From JBGSON01 sp041739085 (GTDB lineage: Bacteria > Patescibacteriota > Gracilibacteria > CAIRYL01): a DNA stretch of 39,859 bases. Shown here in pieces: positions 1 to 7,078 of the stretch; position 1 is the stretch's first letter; every line of letters begins with the position of its first letter. Below the pieces are notes generated by a model that was not told where the DNA came from, did not search any database, and saw nothing but the letters and a program-made list of their open reading frames with translations. Both the position numbers and the translations under genes were made by a program. The stretch spans positions 1-39,859 of the forward strand of contig JBGSON010000046.1 of assembly GCA_041739085.1 (NCBI GenBank). The letters are read 5' to 3'.

Positions 1-131
1 TTAATCGGATCCCAAAATCTCTCTCCTCCTACCAAAAAACTATTCCTGACTATCTCCACTACTACAATACGGAGAGACCACATATGGCTCTTCACATGCT
101 TACCCCTCACCAGGTGATGCAAAGCTATTGA
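1..131 (+). pseudogene. C-terminal remnant of an IS481/IS3-type DDE transposase, cut by the window edge
   Basis: A frame open from base 3 to the TGA at 129-131 encodes 42 residues containing YLHYYNTERPHMALHMLTP. This matches the end of integrase-core (rve) transposases of the IS481/IS3 group, where an N-x-x-R-P-H-x-x-L segment follows the last catalytic Glu. The DDE residues would lie upstream, outside the window, so an intact element to the left cannot be excluded. No terminal inverted repeat can be defined. The frame continues without a break after the stop into the next entry, which suggests decay or insertion of the element into another gene. Confidence 0.7.
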
Positions 132-407
132 TTAGAAAACATTGATGAAGTTAATAATGAGGGCAAAGAGCCAGGTTTTACTGCTTATTATCCAGAGAAG
201 ATTGATTGTAGGGATTCAGTTACGGGTGAACCTGTTGAAGTCACGACATCGATAAGGCGCAAGATTGCGCAGGAATTCATGCAAAGGAACCCAGGACTAG
301 AAGTAAAAGGAAGTAGACAAAATGCGCGCCGCACCATCGTGCCTTCTGATCAGGAAGAGATTGCTGTATTGGAGGAATTCAATCGACAGAAACAGAAGGA
401 GGAATAG
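132..407 (+). pseudogene. Start-less open frame directly behind the transposase stop (truncated gene fragment?)
   Basis: Immediately after the TGA at 129-131 the same frame stays open for 91 codons to a TAG at 405-407. The translation is coding-like: hydrophilic and charged, ending in EEIAVLEEFNRQKQKEE, and not low complexity. No ATG, GTG or TTG start lies in frame near its beginning; the first in-frame ATG is about 140 bases in. I do not recognise the family. It may be the 3' part of a gene disrupted by the insertion sequence, or a fused extension of the transposase reading frame. UGA is a stop elsewhere in this window, so readthrough is not assumed. Confidence 0.4.
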
Positions 408-553
408 GAAAATAATTCCTAATGTCCCTTTTCTTCTGCCGGAGCCTTCTATATCAAAATCAAGAGAAAATGGAAGAATTAAGAGAAAGAGATTTGCCGG
501 ATTTGATAAGGGACGCCTCTTGTAACGATAGCGTAGACACGCTCACACGCGAT

Positions 554-622
554 GGAGCGACTCTCCCTGAGTCGCTCTCCTCCTTTGTGCCCAGACGCTG
601 GCGGCGACCTGCAATCGCCGCC
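554..622. repeat. Doublet of strong hairpins (REP-like or terminator-like)
   Basis: Two perfect inverted repeats lie side by side. The first pairs GAGCGACTC (555-563) with GAGTCGCTC (569-577) around a 5-nt loop. The second pairs GGCGGCGA (600-607) with TCGCCGCC (615-622) around a 7-nt loop and is followed by TAAATATTT. A short plus-strand frame through them (422-625) ends inside the hairpins and is probably not a gene. The doublet sits between the transposase scar and the membrane-protein gene. It could terminate transcription from either side or be an intergenic REP-type repeat. Confidence 0.55.
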
Positions 623-646
623 TAAATATTTCGGAAGCTATTGTAA

Positions 647-988
647 TCACATACATCCTCCTTGGCACCAAACAATCAATAAGAAAGCTATTATGACGAA
701 AGCCACAAGAGATTCACTTGAGATAATGAGGAGCCTAAATATAACAGTTAATGCTGTAACTTTTTGAAATCTTGAACCGAGCGCAAGGAGTATGATGGAA
801 ATAGGAAAAAATAAGTAGAATGCGATATGGGCCGTGATAGGTGGCCCACCGTCATAGTTACTGCCGAACCTATATTCAATATAACCAGATATCCAAGTCC
901 CACAGATGACAATAGTCCATCCCAATGAGGTGAACTTTATATTGGCGGATAGATTTTTTATCTTTTGAGGTAATTCTTTTAACATCAT
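647..988 (-). CDS. Small hypothetical membrane protein
   Basis: The 113-residue product has three hydrophobic stretches: roughly residues 20-38 (around WTIVICGTWISGYI), 53-70 (FYLFFPISIILLALG), and a long one at about 78-107 ending in VAFVIIAFLLIVW. It begins with two Met codons, and the second is an equally good start. No Shine-Dalgarno sequence is visible. No family is recognised. The gene is clearly more AT-rich than the proS-tgt block next to it, and it sits beside the insertion-sequence scar, so lateral origin is possible. Real coding status is likely but not certain. Confidence 0.5.
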   Translation of the reverse strand: MMLKELPQKIKNLSANIKFTSLGWTIVICGTWISGYIEYRFGSNYDGGPPITAHIAFYLFFPISIILLALGSRFQKVTALTVIFRLLIISSESLVAFVIIAFLLIVWCQGGCM

Positions 989-1030
989 AAGATAGATAAT
1001 TTGGCCTAAATTAAGTACATCAACCTATTT

Positions 1031-2155
1031 TTATCCCTTCCTTGTCCTCCCCTTCATCACCCTCTTCTTCAACTTCTGAAACTCCCCTTTCTCTATCGCC
1101 TCCCTCATCTTCCTCATGAGATCGAGATAGAAGTGGAGATTGTGGATTGTGAGAAGCCGCATGCCGAGCATTTCGCCGCTTTTATGGAGATGCCGGAGAT
1201 ACGCGCGGGAATATTTTTTGCAGACTGGACATTCGCAGTTCGGATCGAGGGGAGAAAAATCTGTCGCGTATTTTTCCGCGAAGATGTTGAAATCCCCGAT
1301 GCTCGAGAACGCTTTCCCGTGCCTCCCATTCCGCGTCGGGAGAACGCAGTCGAACATGTCGATCCCGTTTTCGACCGCTTCGAGGATATTTTCCGGCGTG
1401 CCGACTCCCATGAGATAGCGCGGTTTCTCTTCCGGCATTTTCGGAGCGATGGCGCGGATCGTTTCGTACATCTCTTTCTCCGATTCCCCGACCGCTAATC
1501 CTCCGAGAGCGAACCCATCAAAGGGGAGCTTTACGATTTCTGCCAAGCTTTCTTCACGAAGGTCGAGATGCGCTCCTCCTTGGACAATGCCGAAGAGCGC
1601 GGGGGATTCCTTTCCTTTTTTGCAGAGCGCCGTATGGGTTTGAATTGATTTCTTCGCCCACGCTGATGTCCGCTGTACGGCAAGAGCGATCTTGTCTTTC
1701 CCTGCAGTCGAAGGCGGGCATTCGTCGAACGCCATGATGATGTCCGCGCCGAGCTCATGCTGGATCTTCATGGATTCTTCCGGACCTAAAAATATTTTGC
1801 TCCCGTCGAGATGGCTCTGGAAATGAACTCCCTCTTCCGTGATCTTCCGGATCGAGGAAAGCGAGAAGACCTGGAATCCGCCGGAATCCGTGAGGACCGG
1901 ACCGTCCCATCCCATGAACGATGAAATGCCTCCTCCTTTCTTTATGATCTTTTCTCCGGGCCGGAGATGGAGATGATAGGTGTTTGCGAGAATGATCTCC
2001 GATTTGAGCCCTCTCATGTCTTCAGACGAGACTCCGCCTTTGATCGCCCCGGAAGTCGCAATCGGCATGAACGCGGGGGTTTTTATTTTCCCGCGGTTTG
2101 TCGTGAGGAGCCCGGTCCTCGCATTGCCATCCCCGGAAAGGATTTTGAATTTCAT
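1031..2155 (-). CDS. tgt: Queuine/preQ1 tRNA-guanine transglycosylase (Tgt)
   Basis: This enzyme exchanges guanine 34 in the anticodon of GUN tRNAs for the queuosine precursor preQ1. The 374-residue length is typical of bacterial Tgt. The general-acid motif DSGGFQVFSL starts at Asp90, MAFDECPPS and FGIVQGG belong to the substrate pocket, and the covalent nucleophile is Asp269 in MFDCVLPTRNGRHG. Zinc ligands Cys307, Cys309, Cys312 and His338 have the same spacing as in the Zymomonas enzyme. The start lies 6 nt downstream of the proS stop, so the two genes form an operon. No queuosine synthesis genes are in the window; preQ1 may be salvaged or made elsewhere. Confidence 0.96.
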   Translation of the reverse strand: MKFKILSGDGNARTGLLTTNRGKIKTPAFMPIATSGAIKGGVSSEDMRGLKSEIILANTYHLHLRPGEKIIKKGGGISSFMGWDGPVLTDSGGFQVFSLSSIRKITEEGVHFQSHLDGSKIFLGPEESMKIQHELGADIIMAFDECPPSTAGKDKIALAVQRTSAWAKKSIQTHTALCKKGKESPALFGIVQGGAHLDLREESLAEIVKLPFDGFALGGLAVGESEKEMYETIRAIAPKMPEEKPRYLMGVGTPENILEAVENGIDMFDCVLPTRNGRHGKAFSSIGDFNIFAEKYATDFSPLDPNCECPVCKKYSRAYLRHLHKSGEMLGMRLLTIHNLHFYLDLMRKMREAIEKGEFQKLKKRVMKGRTRKG

Positions 2156-2161
2156 CAGGAA

Positions 2162-3892
2162 TTATGATTTCATCCACGCTTCGATCTTCTTTACGGCTTC
2201 CGTGAGCGGGACCTCGACCGATTTCTCTTCCTTCCTCTCCTTCCATTCAACGCATTTCTTTTCGAGCGTCCTCGGGGAGACGACGATCCGAAGCGGGATT
2301 CCGGTGAGGTCGGCGTCGGCGAACTTGATGCCCGGGCTCGCTTCGCGGTCGTCGAGGATGACCTCGATCCCTTTTTCTTCGAGTTCATTTTCCATTTTTT
2401 CAGCAATTCTCAACGATTCATTAAACTCATCCGTATCCTTTTTTCCGAGAGGGATGAGGACGACATGGTACGGCGCGACGGGTTTCGGCCAGAGGATGCC
2501 CTTGTCGTCATGGAAGGTTTCGACGATCGTACCCATGAGCCGGCTCACCCCGATCCCGTAGCATCCCATGAGGACAGGCTTTGCTTCCCCGTCCGCGTCG
2601 GTAAAGGTGACATTGAACGCGTCGGAATACTTTGTCCCGAGGTCGAAGATGTTCCCTACTTCGACGCACTTTGCCGCAGTGAGAACATTCCCCGTTTTTA
2701 CAGAAGTGAATCCTTCCTTCACGAGGACAAAATCCCCTGTGCTCTTGAAGACGCAATCACGGTCGGCGTTGACATTGAAAACGTCGACACCGAATTTGTT
2801 CGCGCCGGTATTGAAGTTCCGCATCTTTGCTACGGAATGATCGGCATAGAAAGGGATGGCGCTGTTTTTTACCGGCGAGATGTACCCCTCGACGAGTCCG
2901 AGGGCTTTCAGTTCCTCGCTCGTCGCGGACTTCACGTCTTCCGTCTGGAAAAAAGAATAGACCTTCGCCATGTTCACCTCGAGATCTCCGCGGAGGGAAA
3001 TCCCGTGGAGCTCAGGCTTCTTTCCTTTTTTTACCGCAAAGACGACGGACTTGAGGACATCCCACTCTTCGATCCCGAGTGCTTTCGCGGTGCCGGTAAT
3101 CGTGTTCGGACGCTTCACCGGTTTTTCTTCCATCGGCTTTTCTGCTTCTATCGATTTTTTGAGGAATGACTCCGACTCGGGAGGATTCCCGACCGCGATC
3201 TCCGCGTTCTGCGGATCCTTGAGTCCGCCACTACTCTCCTCAAAAATGACGATGTCTTCCCCCGCGTCCGTTATCACGGCAAATTCATGGGAGACTTTTT
3301 TTGTGAAGATCCCTCCCGAAGCTTCGATCGCGAATGAGGTGAGCCCGCACCGCTCGAACACGCGGAAGTACGCATGGAGTGTCCGGTTGTAATATTCGTC
3401 GAGGTCCTTCTGCGTCGCGTGGAACGAGTACATGTCCTTCATGGAAAATTCCCTCCCGCGGAGGATCCCCGATTTTGCCCTCGCCTCGTTCCGGAATTTC
3501 GTCTGGATCTGGAAAAGGGAAAGCGGGAGATCTTTGAAGGAACGGATGTACATCTTCGCGAGCGGGGTGACGATCTCTTCATGGCTCCATCCGAGGACGG
3601 TCTGCTCCGTCGGATGGTAGGCGATGTCCGCTTTGTCCCGCCCGGTCTTCACCCAGTTCTCGATGGGAGTGAGCGCGGGCATCCCCACTTCGACGGAATC
3701 GATTCCTGTCATTTCTTCGCGGATTATTTTTTCGATCTTCTGGAGCACTCTCTTCCCGAGAGGAAGGTGCGTGTAGACTCCGGCAAGTTCTCTTTTGATG
3801 AACCCTCCCCGGATGAGGTAGACTGCGTTTATGGAGTCCGCGTCGGAGGGGGCTTCTTTGAGGGTCAAAATCGCTGCTTTCGAGTATCGCAT
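2162..3892 (-). CDS. proS: Prolyl-tRNA synthetase, bacterial type with editing domain
   Basis: ProS charges tRNA-Pro with proline. The 576 residues fit the long bacterial form. Class II motif 1 lies near RELAGVYTHLPLGKRV, motif 2 in FRNEARAKSGILRGREF, motif 3 in GCYGIGVSRLMGTIVE, and the TEQTVLGWSHEE segment lines the active site. An inserted YbaK-like domain between motifs 2 and 3 (roughly residues 225-400, including YADHSVAKMRNFNTGANK) is the usual site for hydrolysing Ala-tRNA-Pro. The C-terminal anticodon-binding domain has the ILDDREASPGIKFADADL segment. It is the first gene of a proS-tgt operon. The leader before the ATG is pyrimidine-rich with no Shine-Dalgarno sequence. Confidence 0.97.
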   Translation of the reverse strand: MRYSKAAILTLKEAPSDADSINAVYLIRGGFIKRELAGVYTHLPLGKRVLQKIEKIIREEMTGIDSVEVGMPALTPIENWVKTGRDKADIAYHPTEQTVLGWSHEEIVTPLAKMYIRSFKDLPLSLFQIQTKFRNEARAKSGILRGREFSMKDMYSFHATQKDLDEYYNRTLHAYFRVFERCGLTSFAIEASGGIFTKKVSHEFAVITDAGEDIVIFEESSGGLKDPQNAEIAVGNPPESESFLKKSIEAEKPMEEKPVKRPNTITGTAKALGIEEWDVLKSVVFAVKKGKKPELHGISLRGDLEVNMAKVYSFFQTEDVKSATSEELKALGLVEGYISPVKNSAIPFYADHSVAKMRNFNTGANKFGVDVFNVNADRDCVFKSTGDFVLVKEGFTSVKTGNVLTAAKCVEVGNIFDLGTKYSDAFNVTFTDADGEAKPVLMGCYGIGVSRLMGTIVETFHDDKGILWPKPVAPYHVVLIPLGKKDTDEFNESLRIAEKMENELEEKGIEVILDDREASPGIKFADADLTGIPLRIVVSPRTLEKKCVEWKERKEEKSVEVPLTEAVKKIEAWMKS

Positions 3893-3905
3893 GAGGAAGA
3901 AAGTA

Positions 3906-3928
3906 AGAATTAGGAATTAGGAAGTAGG
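3906..3928. repeat. Intergenic 23-nt repeat, copy 1
   Basis: The 23 bases here, built from two ATTAGGA units followed by AGTAGG, are identical to 7043-7065. Both copies lie just past a gene boundary, here upstream of proS and there downstream of the serpin gene. In both places further TTAGGG-like units follow. This could be a dispersed short repeat or a slippage product. Confidence 0.6.
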
Positions 3929-3952
3929 GATTGAGAATTAGGGAAGGAAGGT

Positions 3953-4372
3953 TCAGAGAGCGAAGAGGAGGAAGGCGATCCCGAAGCCGAGGAAGATCCC
4001 GGTGAGGATTTCGATGGAATTATGGCCAAGCCGCTCTTCGAGTTTCTTTTTCCCGATCATCTTGTTAATGATCCGGGCGTGGAGGCCCGCCTCCCACCGG
4101 AGTTTCAACGCATCGTGGATGACGATGATCGCCACGACGATGCTTAACGCAAATTCGAGCGACCCGAGCCCCTTCATGAGAAAGGCAGTCATGACAATAC
4201 TCGCGACGAGCGTCGCGTGTCCGGACGGCATCCCCCCGCTCCTCCCGAAATCATTCCAGCGTATGCGTTTCTCCTGAAAAAGAGTGATAAAGAGCTTCAG
4301 CGTCTCCGCGATGAGTGTCGCGAGAATGGGGATGAAGACCGGATAGTCGGTGAAAATATTTGGATTTCCCAT
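3953..4372 (-). CDS. Divergent PAP2 family membrane protein (DUF212)
   Basis: The 139-residue protein carries the two signatures of this family: GGMPSGHA near residue 46, and LGHNSIEILTGIFLG near the C-terminus with its conserved His. Four hydrophobic segments match an integral membrane protein. PAP2 relatives hydrolyse lipid phosphates, but the catalytic role of the divergent DUF212 group is not settled. A substrate such as an undecaprenyl or phosphatidic phosphate is only inference. The gene lies upstream of proS on the same strand, separated by about 60 nt that contain the 23-nt repeat. Confidence 0.85.
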   Translation of the reverse strand: MGNPNIFTDYPVFIPILATLIAETLKLFITLFQEKRIRWNDFGRSGGMPSGHATLVASIVMTAFLMKGLGSLEFALSIVVAIIVIHDALKLRWEAGLHARIINKMIGKKKLEERLGHNSIEILTGIFLGFGIAFLLFAL

Positions 4373-4398
4373 CGCCTCATGAAATTGGTTCTGCTCTC

Positions 4399-4427
4399 AT
4401 TCTTCCAAAAAATCCGGTTCTGAACAA
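4399..4427 (-). promoter_or_regulatory. Predicted promoter for the DUF212 gene
   Basis: Read on the minus strand: TTGTTC (-35, at 4422-4427), a 17-bp spacer ending in TGG, then AAGAAT (-10, at 4399-4404). The TGG before the -10 gives an extended -10 element like that of the serpin promoter. Confidence 0.45.
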
Positions 4428-4448
4428 GGGTTTGCGCCCGCTCCCACA

Positions 4449-4486
4449 CAAAAAAAGGCCACGGTGACCGCGGCCTTTCTTCTTTT
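4449..4486 (-). terminator. Rho-independent terminator of the 4504-5475 lipoprotein gene
   Basis: An 11-bp stem (4454-4464 with 4468-4478, one mismatch, 3-nt loop) reads AAAGGCCGCGG then CCGTGGCCTTT on the minus strand and is followed by a run of T residues. It starts about 18 nt after the lipoprotein stop codon. The A-rich flank on the other side could let it work in both directions. Confidence 0.85.
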
Positions 4487-4503
4487 CAAAAAATGCGAAG
4501 TCT

Positions 4504-5475
4504 TCAGGGGAGAGTCTTCAGAACATCCATGATGCTCGCGACCTCTTCCGTCTTCTCACCCGCCCATTCATATTCTATCCAGACGCGGCCGATGGCTTCG
4601 TCGACCTTCGTCACGAGTCCGTCTGTATATGTCCCGAAGCTCGGAAAGTATACAGTGTCTCCGACAGCGACTGTGGGTTTCGGGGGAACAGCGGCGCAGT
4701 CTGATTTGTTGTACTCGACGAGAGTCCCGGCCCACTCGAGGGCGAGCACTTTCTCACCGGTGACGTTCACAAAGATGCCGTGGACCCTCTCCCCGTCTTT
4801 CATGCACGCGGATGTCTTTCCCACTTCGATGGAATCATCGAGGGTAAGAGGATAGAAGGTATTCGGTTTGAGGGTATCCGTCTCCTGGGCGATCCCCGCG
4901 GGATTGTCGTAGTCCATGTCGAGATGAAGGACCATCGGAGATTCCGGAGTCCCGCCTTCGACCACGATGGAACGTTCCATCCCTGATCCGGACTGCCAGG
5001 TCGTGAGAACGATATCGCCGACCGCTGCGGTCTTCCCCTTCGGGAGAGGGATGAACATGGTGTTCGGATAGACCATGTCGCTGTCAAAACTGTCTTTGAG
5101 GAGAGAATCGACTGTCCCTACCTCCTGAGCGTTCATGAGATAGTAGATGAATGTCACATTTTCCGGTCCTTCCCGGTACGCATCCTCAAGCCAGGTATAG
5201 GAGGGGGCGATCACATAATCACCGTTCGCCGCTGTCGTGGAGGAGGTGGGATAATCTGCAAAAGGAGACTGTCCCGGTGTGCGGACGATGGGTTCTTCTT
5301 CGGGAGGTGTTACTTCTTCCGCGACCTCTTCTTCAGGAGTTTCGGGAGTATCGACTTTTTCTTCAGTTACTTTTTCAGCCGGCTTTTTTTGTTCTGGCTG
5401 TGGTTCTTTTTCTTTCCCGCATCCCGCAACGATGACGAGAGCTACGGCAAAAAGAAGGGGGAAGAGTTTCTTCAT
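4504..5475 (-). CDS. Hypothetical lipoprotein with Pro/Glu-rich linker and SH3/Tudor-like C-terminus
   Basis: The N-terminus MKKLFPLLFAVALVIVAGC is a lipoprotein signal with a VAGC lipobox, so Cys19 should be lipidated. Residues 20-75 form a Lys/Glu/Pro-rich linker. The folded part has paired small beta modules; PTVAVGDTVYFPSFGTYT followed by GRVWIEYEWAGEKTEE near the C-terminus resembles Tudor/SH3-like barrels that bind peptides or polymers. A similar VGDIVLTTW segment occurs in the middle. I recognise no catalytic motif. The gene is monocistronic, with its own promoter and terminator. Envelope binding or sensing is plausible but unproven. Confidence 0.85.
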   Translation of the reverse strand: MKKLFPLLFAVALVIVAGCGKEKEPQPEQKKPAEKVTEEKVDTPETPEEEVAEEVTPPEEEPIVRTPGQSPFADYPTSSTTAANGDYVIAPSYTWLEDAYREGPENVTFIYYLMNAQEVGTVDSLLKDSFDSDMVYPNTMFIPLPKGKTAAVGDIVLTTWQSGSGMERSIVVEGGTPESPMVLHLDMDYDNPAGIAQETDTLKPNTFYPLTLDDSIEVGKTSACMKDGERVHGIFVNVTGEKVLALEWAGTLVEYNKSDCAAVPPKPTVAVGDTVYFPSFGTYTDGLVTKVDEAIGRVWIEYEWAGEKTEEVASIMDVLKTLP

Positions 5476-5510
5476 AGGATATAAAAAAAGGACAAAAATA
5501 AAATGTCATT

Positions 5511-5543
5511 CAGTACTTTAGGGCGATGTACTGTCTTTTTCAA
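5511..5543 (-). promoter_or_regulatory. Promoter of the 4504-5475 gene with an embedded inverted repeat
   Basis: On the minus strand, TTGAAA (5538-5543) and TAAAGT (5515-5520) are separated by 17 bp. A perfect inverted repeat CAGTAC-N11-GTACTG (5511-5516 and 5528-5533) overlaps the -10 box and the spacer, which is the usual place for a repressor operator. No candidate regulator gene is adjacent. Confidence 0.45.
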
Positions 5544-5587
5544 GAGATAAATGGGAGAAATACAAAAGACAAAGCTGGAAAGCGGAC

Positions 5588-5680
5588 AAGCGGGTAAGCG
5601 ATCAAGCAAGAAAGCAAGCAAGCATGCATGCATGCAGGCAAGCAGGAGAGTTCTCTACTGGCTTGCTCGCTTTCCCGCTT
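5588..5680. repeat. Large imperfect hairpin enclosing AAGC/ATGC short tandem repeats
   Basis: The 20-nt arm at 5588-5607 pairs with 5661-5680 at 18 of 20 positions. The loop holds reiterated AAGCAAGC and GCATGCATGC units and a small GAGAG/CTCT stem. It lies upstream of the serpin promoter, between two divergently transcribed lipoprotein genes. No coding potential is seen in the rest of 5476-5776 apart from the two promoters. Confidence 0.6.
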
Positions 5681-5710
5681 AAATTCTGAGAAGGAGCAGA
5701 TAGGCAGTCA

Positions 5711-5739
5711 TTTAAAACTATCATATTCATTGGTATAAT
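5711..5739 (+). promoter_or_regulatory. Extended -10 promoter of the serpin gene
   Basis: TTTAAA (5711-5716), a 17-bp spacer, then TGG plus a perfect TATAAT (5734-5739). An upstream in-frame ATG at 5738 lies inside this -10 box, so translation must begin later, at 5777, about 30 nt after the expected transcription start. Confidence 0.75.
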
Positions 5740-5776
5740 GAGTAAAACATCATTTCCTGTTCTATTTCTTAATCAT

Positions 5777-7036
5777 ATGCGCAAACGAATCATTTCAGAT
5801 GCATTTATCTTCTCTTTTTTGTTCGGATTGAGCATCTTTTTGTCCGGGTGCATGGGCTCCTCTACCCCGAGCAAAGATGAAAATGCCTCCGCTTCTGTCG
5901 TTGAAGCAAATAATCAGTTTGCCTTTGATCTCTATGCACAATACGCAAAAGATCCGGGAATGAATGGCGTGAATATTTTCTTCTCCCCGTACAGTATCAC
6001 TACGGCATTAGCGATGACCTATGAGGGGGCGAATGGCAAAACAGCAGAAGAGATGCAGTCCGTCCTCCATCTCCCGAAAGATGATGCCATGAGAAGATCC
6101 GGATACGCACAATTATATAATGCAATGAATGGGGAAGAGAAACCTTATAAGCTGAGCACGGCAAACGCACTCTGGGCACAGAATGATTTCAAGTTTTCAG
6201 ATGATTACTTCTCCATCATTAGCGATTACTATGATGGGAAGATAGCGAATCTTGATTTTGTCGATGATCCACAGGGCTCACGGGAGACAATCAATACTTG
6301 GGTTGAAGATCAAACGAATGATAAAATACAAGATTTGATACCTGCCGACCTCATCTCATCCGGAACAAGATTGATCCTTACAAATGCCATCTACTTTCAA
6401 GGAAAATGGGTAAAGCAGTTCAACAAACAGGACTCACATAATCGGGACTTCAAAGTGACTCCGGATGAAATAGTGAAAGTAAAAATGATGATGAGAACAG
6501 ATGAAGATGCTGAATTCCGATATACGAAAAATAGTGAAGTCCAAATACTCGAAATACCGTATTCCGGGGAAGAAATTTCTCTCCTCATCCTCCTTCCGAA
6601 TGATGATATCACATCGCTCGAAAAATCAATTTCGTCCGAGAAAGTGACACAATGGAAAGAGGGATTAGTGAAACAGAGAGTTAATATTTACATCCCTAAG
6701 TTTAAGTTTGAAACGAAATATTCAATGAGTGAGACTTTAAAAAAAATGGGGATGCCGACTGCTTTTTCTGCGGATGCGGATTTTTCACTCATGACGGGAA
6801 ATGCCGATTTATATATCGGTGGCGTCATACATCAGGCATTTGTGGAAGTAAACGAAGAGGGAACGGAAGCCGCTGCTGCAACTGCAATAAGTGGGATGAT
6901 AATGGCACCAATGAATGAAGAAGCACCTCGGATACCTGTTTTCATCGCTGATCACCCGTTTATTTTCATCATTGAAGAAGTGAGTACTGGAAATATTCTC
7001 TTCATGGGAAGGGTCATGGATCCGACGAAGGGATGA
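5777..7036 (+). CDS. Serpin, predicted lipid-anchored inhibitory type
   Basis: Serpins trap serine (sometimes cysteine) proteases by a one-shot conformational change. The 419-residue length is normal. Residues 1-25 form a lipoprotein signal ending FLSGC, so the protein should be tethered by Cys25. Core signatures include NIFFSPYSITTALAMTYEGA and LTNAIYFQGKW. The hinge EEGTEAAAAT (360-369) has the small residues at P12-P9 needed for loop insertion, which predicts an inhibitory serpin. Counting from P17 puts P1-P1' at Met376-Ala377, comparable to alpha-1-antitrypsin, so an elastase- or chymotrypsin-like target is likely. The gene has its own promoter and is more AT-rich than its neighbours, which may reflect lateral acquisition. 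Confidence 0.95.
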   Translation: MRKRIISDAFIFSFLFGLSIFLSGCMGSSTPSKDENASASVVEANNQFAFDLYAQYAKDPGMNGVNIFFSPYSITTALAMTYEGANGKTAEEMQSVLHLPKDDAMRRSGYAQLYNAMNGEEKPYKLSTANALWAQNDFKFSDDYFSIISDYYDGKIANLDFVDDPQGSRETINTWVEDQTNDKIQDLIPADLISSGTRLILTNAIYFQGKWVKQFNKQDSHNRDFKVTPDEIVKVKMMMRTDEDAEFRYTKNSEVQILEIPYSGEEISLLILLPNDDITSLEKSISSEKVTQWKEGLVKQRVNIYIPKFKFETKYSMSETLKKMGMPTAFSADADFSLMTGNADLYIGGVIHQAFVEVNEEGTEAAAATAISGMIMAPMNEEAPRIPVFIADHPFIFIIEEVSTGNILFMGRVMDPTKG

Positions 7037-7042
7037 GGTATG

Positions 7043-7065
7043 AGAATTAGGAATTAGGAAGTAGG
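7043..7065. repeat. Intergenic 23-nt repeat, copy 2
   Basis: Identical to 3906-3928. Located in the 42-nt gap between the convergent serpin and glyA genes, where no classical terminator hairpin is visible. Confidence 0.6.
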
Positions 7066-7078
7066 AATTAGGGTTTGG

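Noticed and set aside
129..131. UGA read as glycine or another amino acid
   Set aside because: The transposase frame continues after TGA, but ftsA, transketolase and others end at TGA exactly where their families end, so UGA is a stop here.
422..625. 67-codon plus-strand frame, MSLFFCRSLLY to RRPAIAA
   Set aside because: Its second half is made entirely of the two hairpins at 554-622; the first half (MEELRERDLPDLIRDA) looks coding-like but is too short to support.
2465..3169. 234-codon plus-strand frame opposite proS
   Set aside because: It is antisense to a well-supported prolyl-tRNA synthetase; biased codon use leaves long open frames on the opposite strand.
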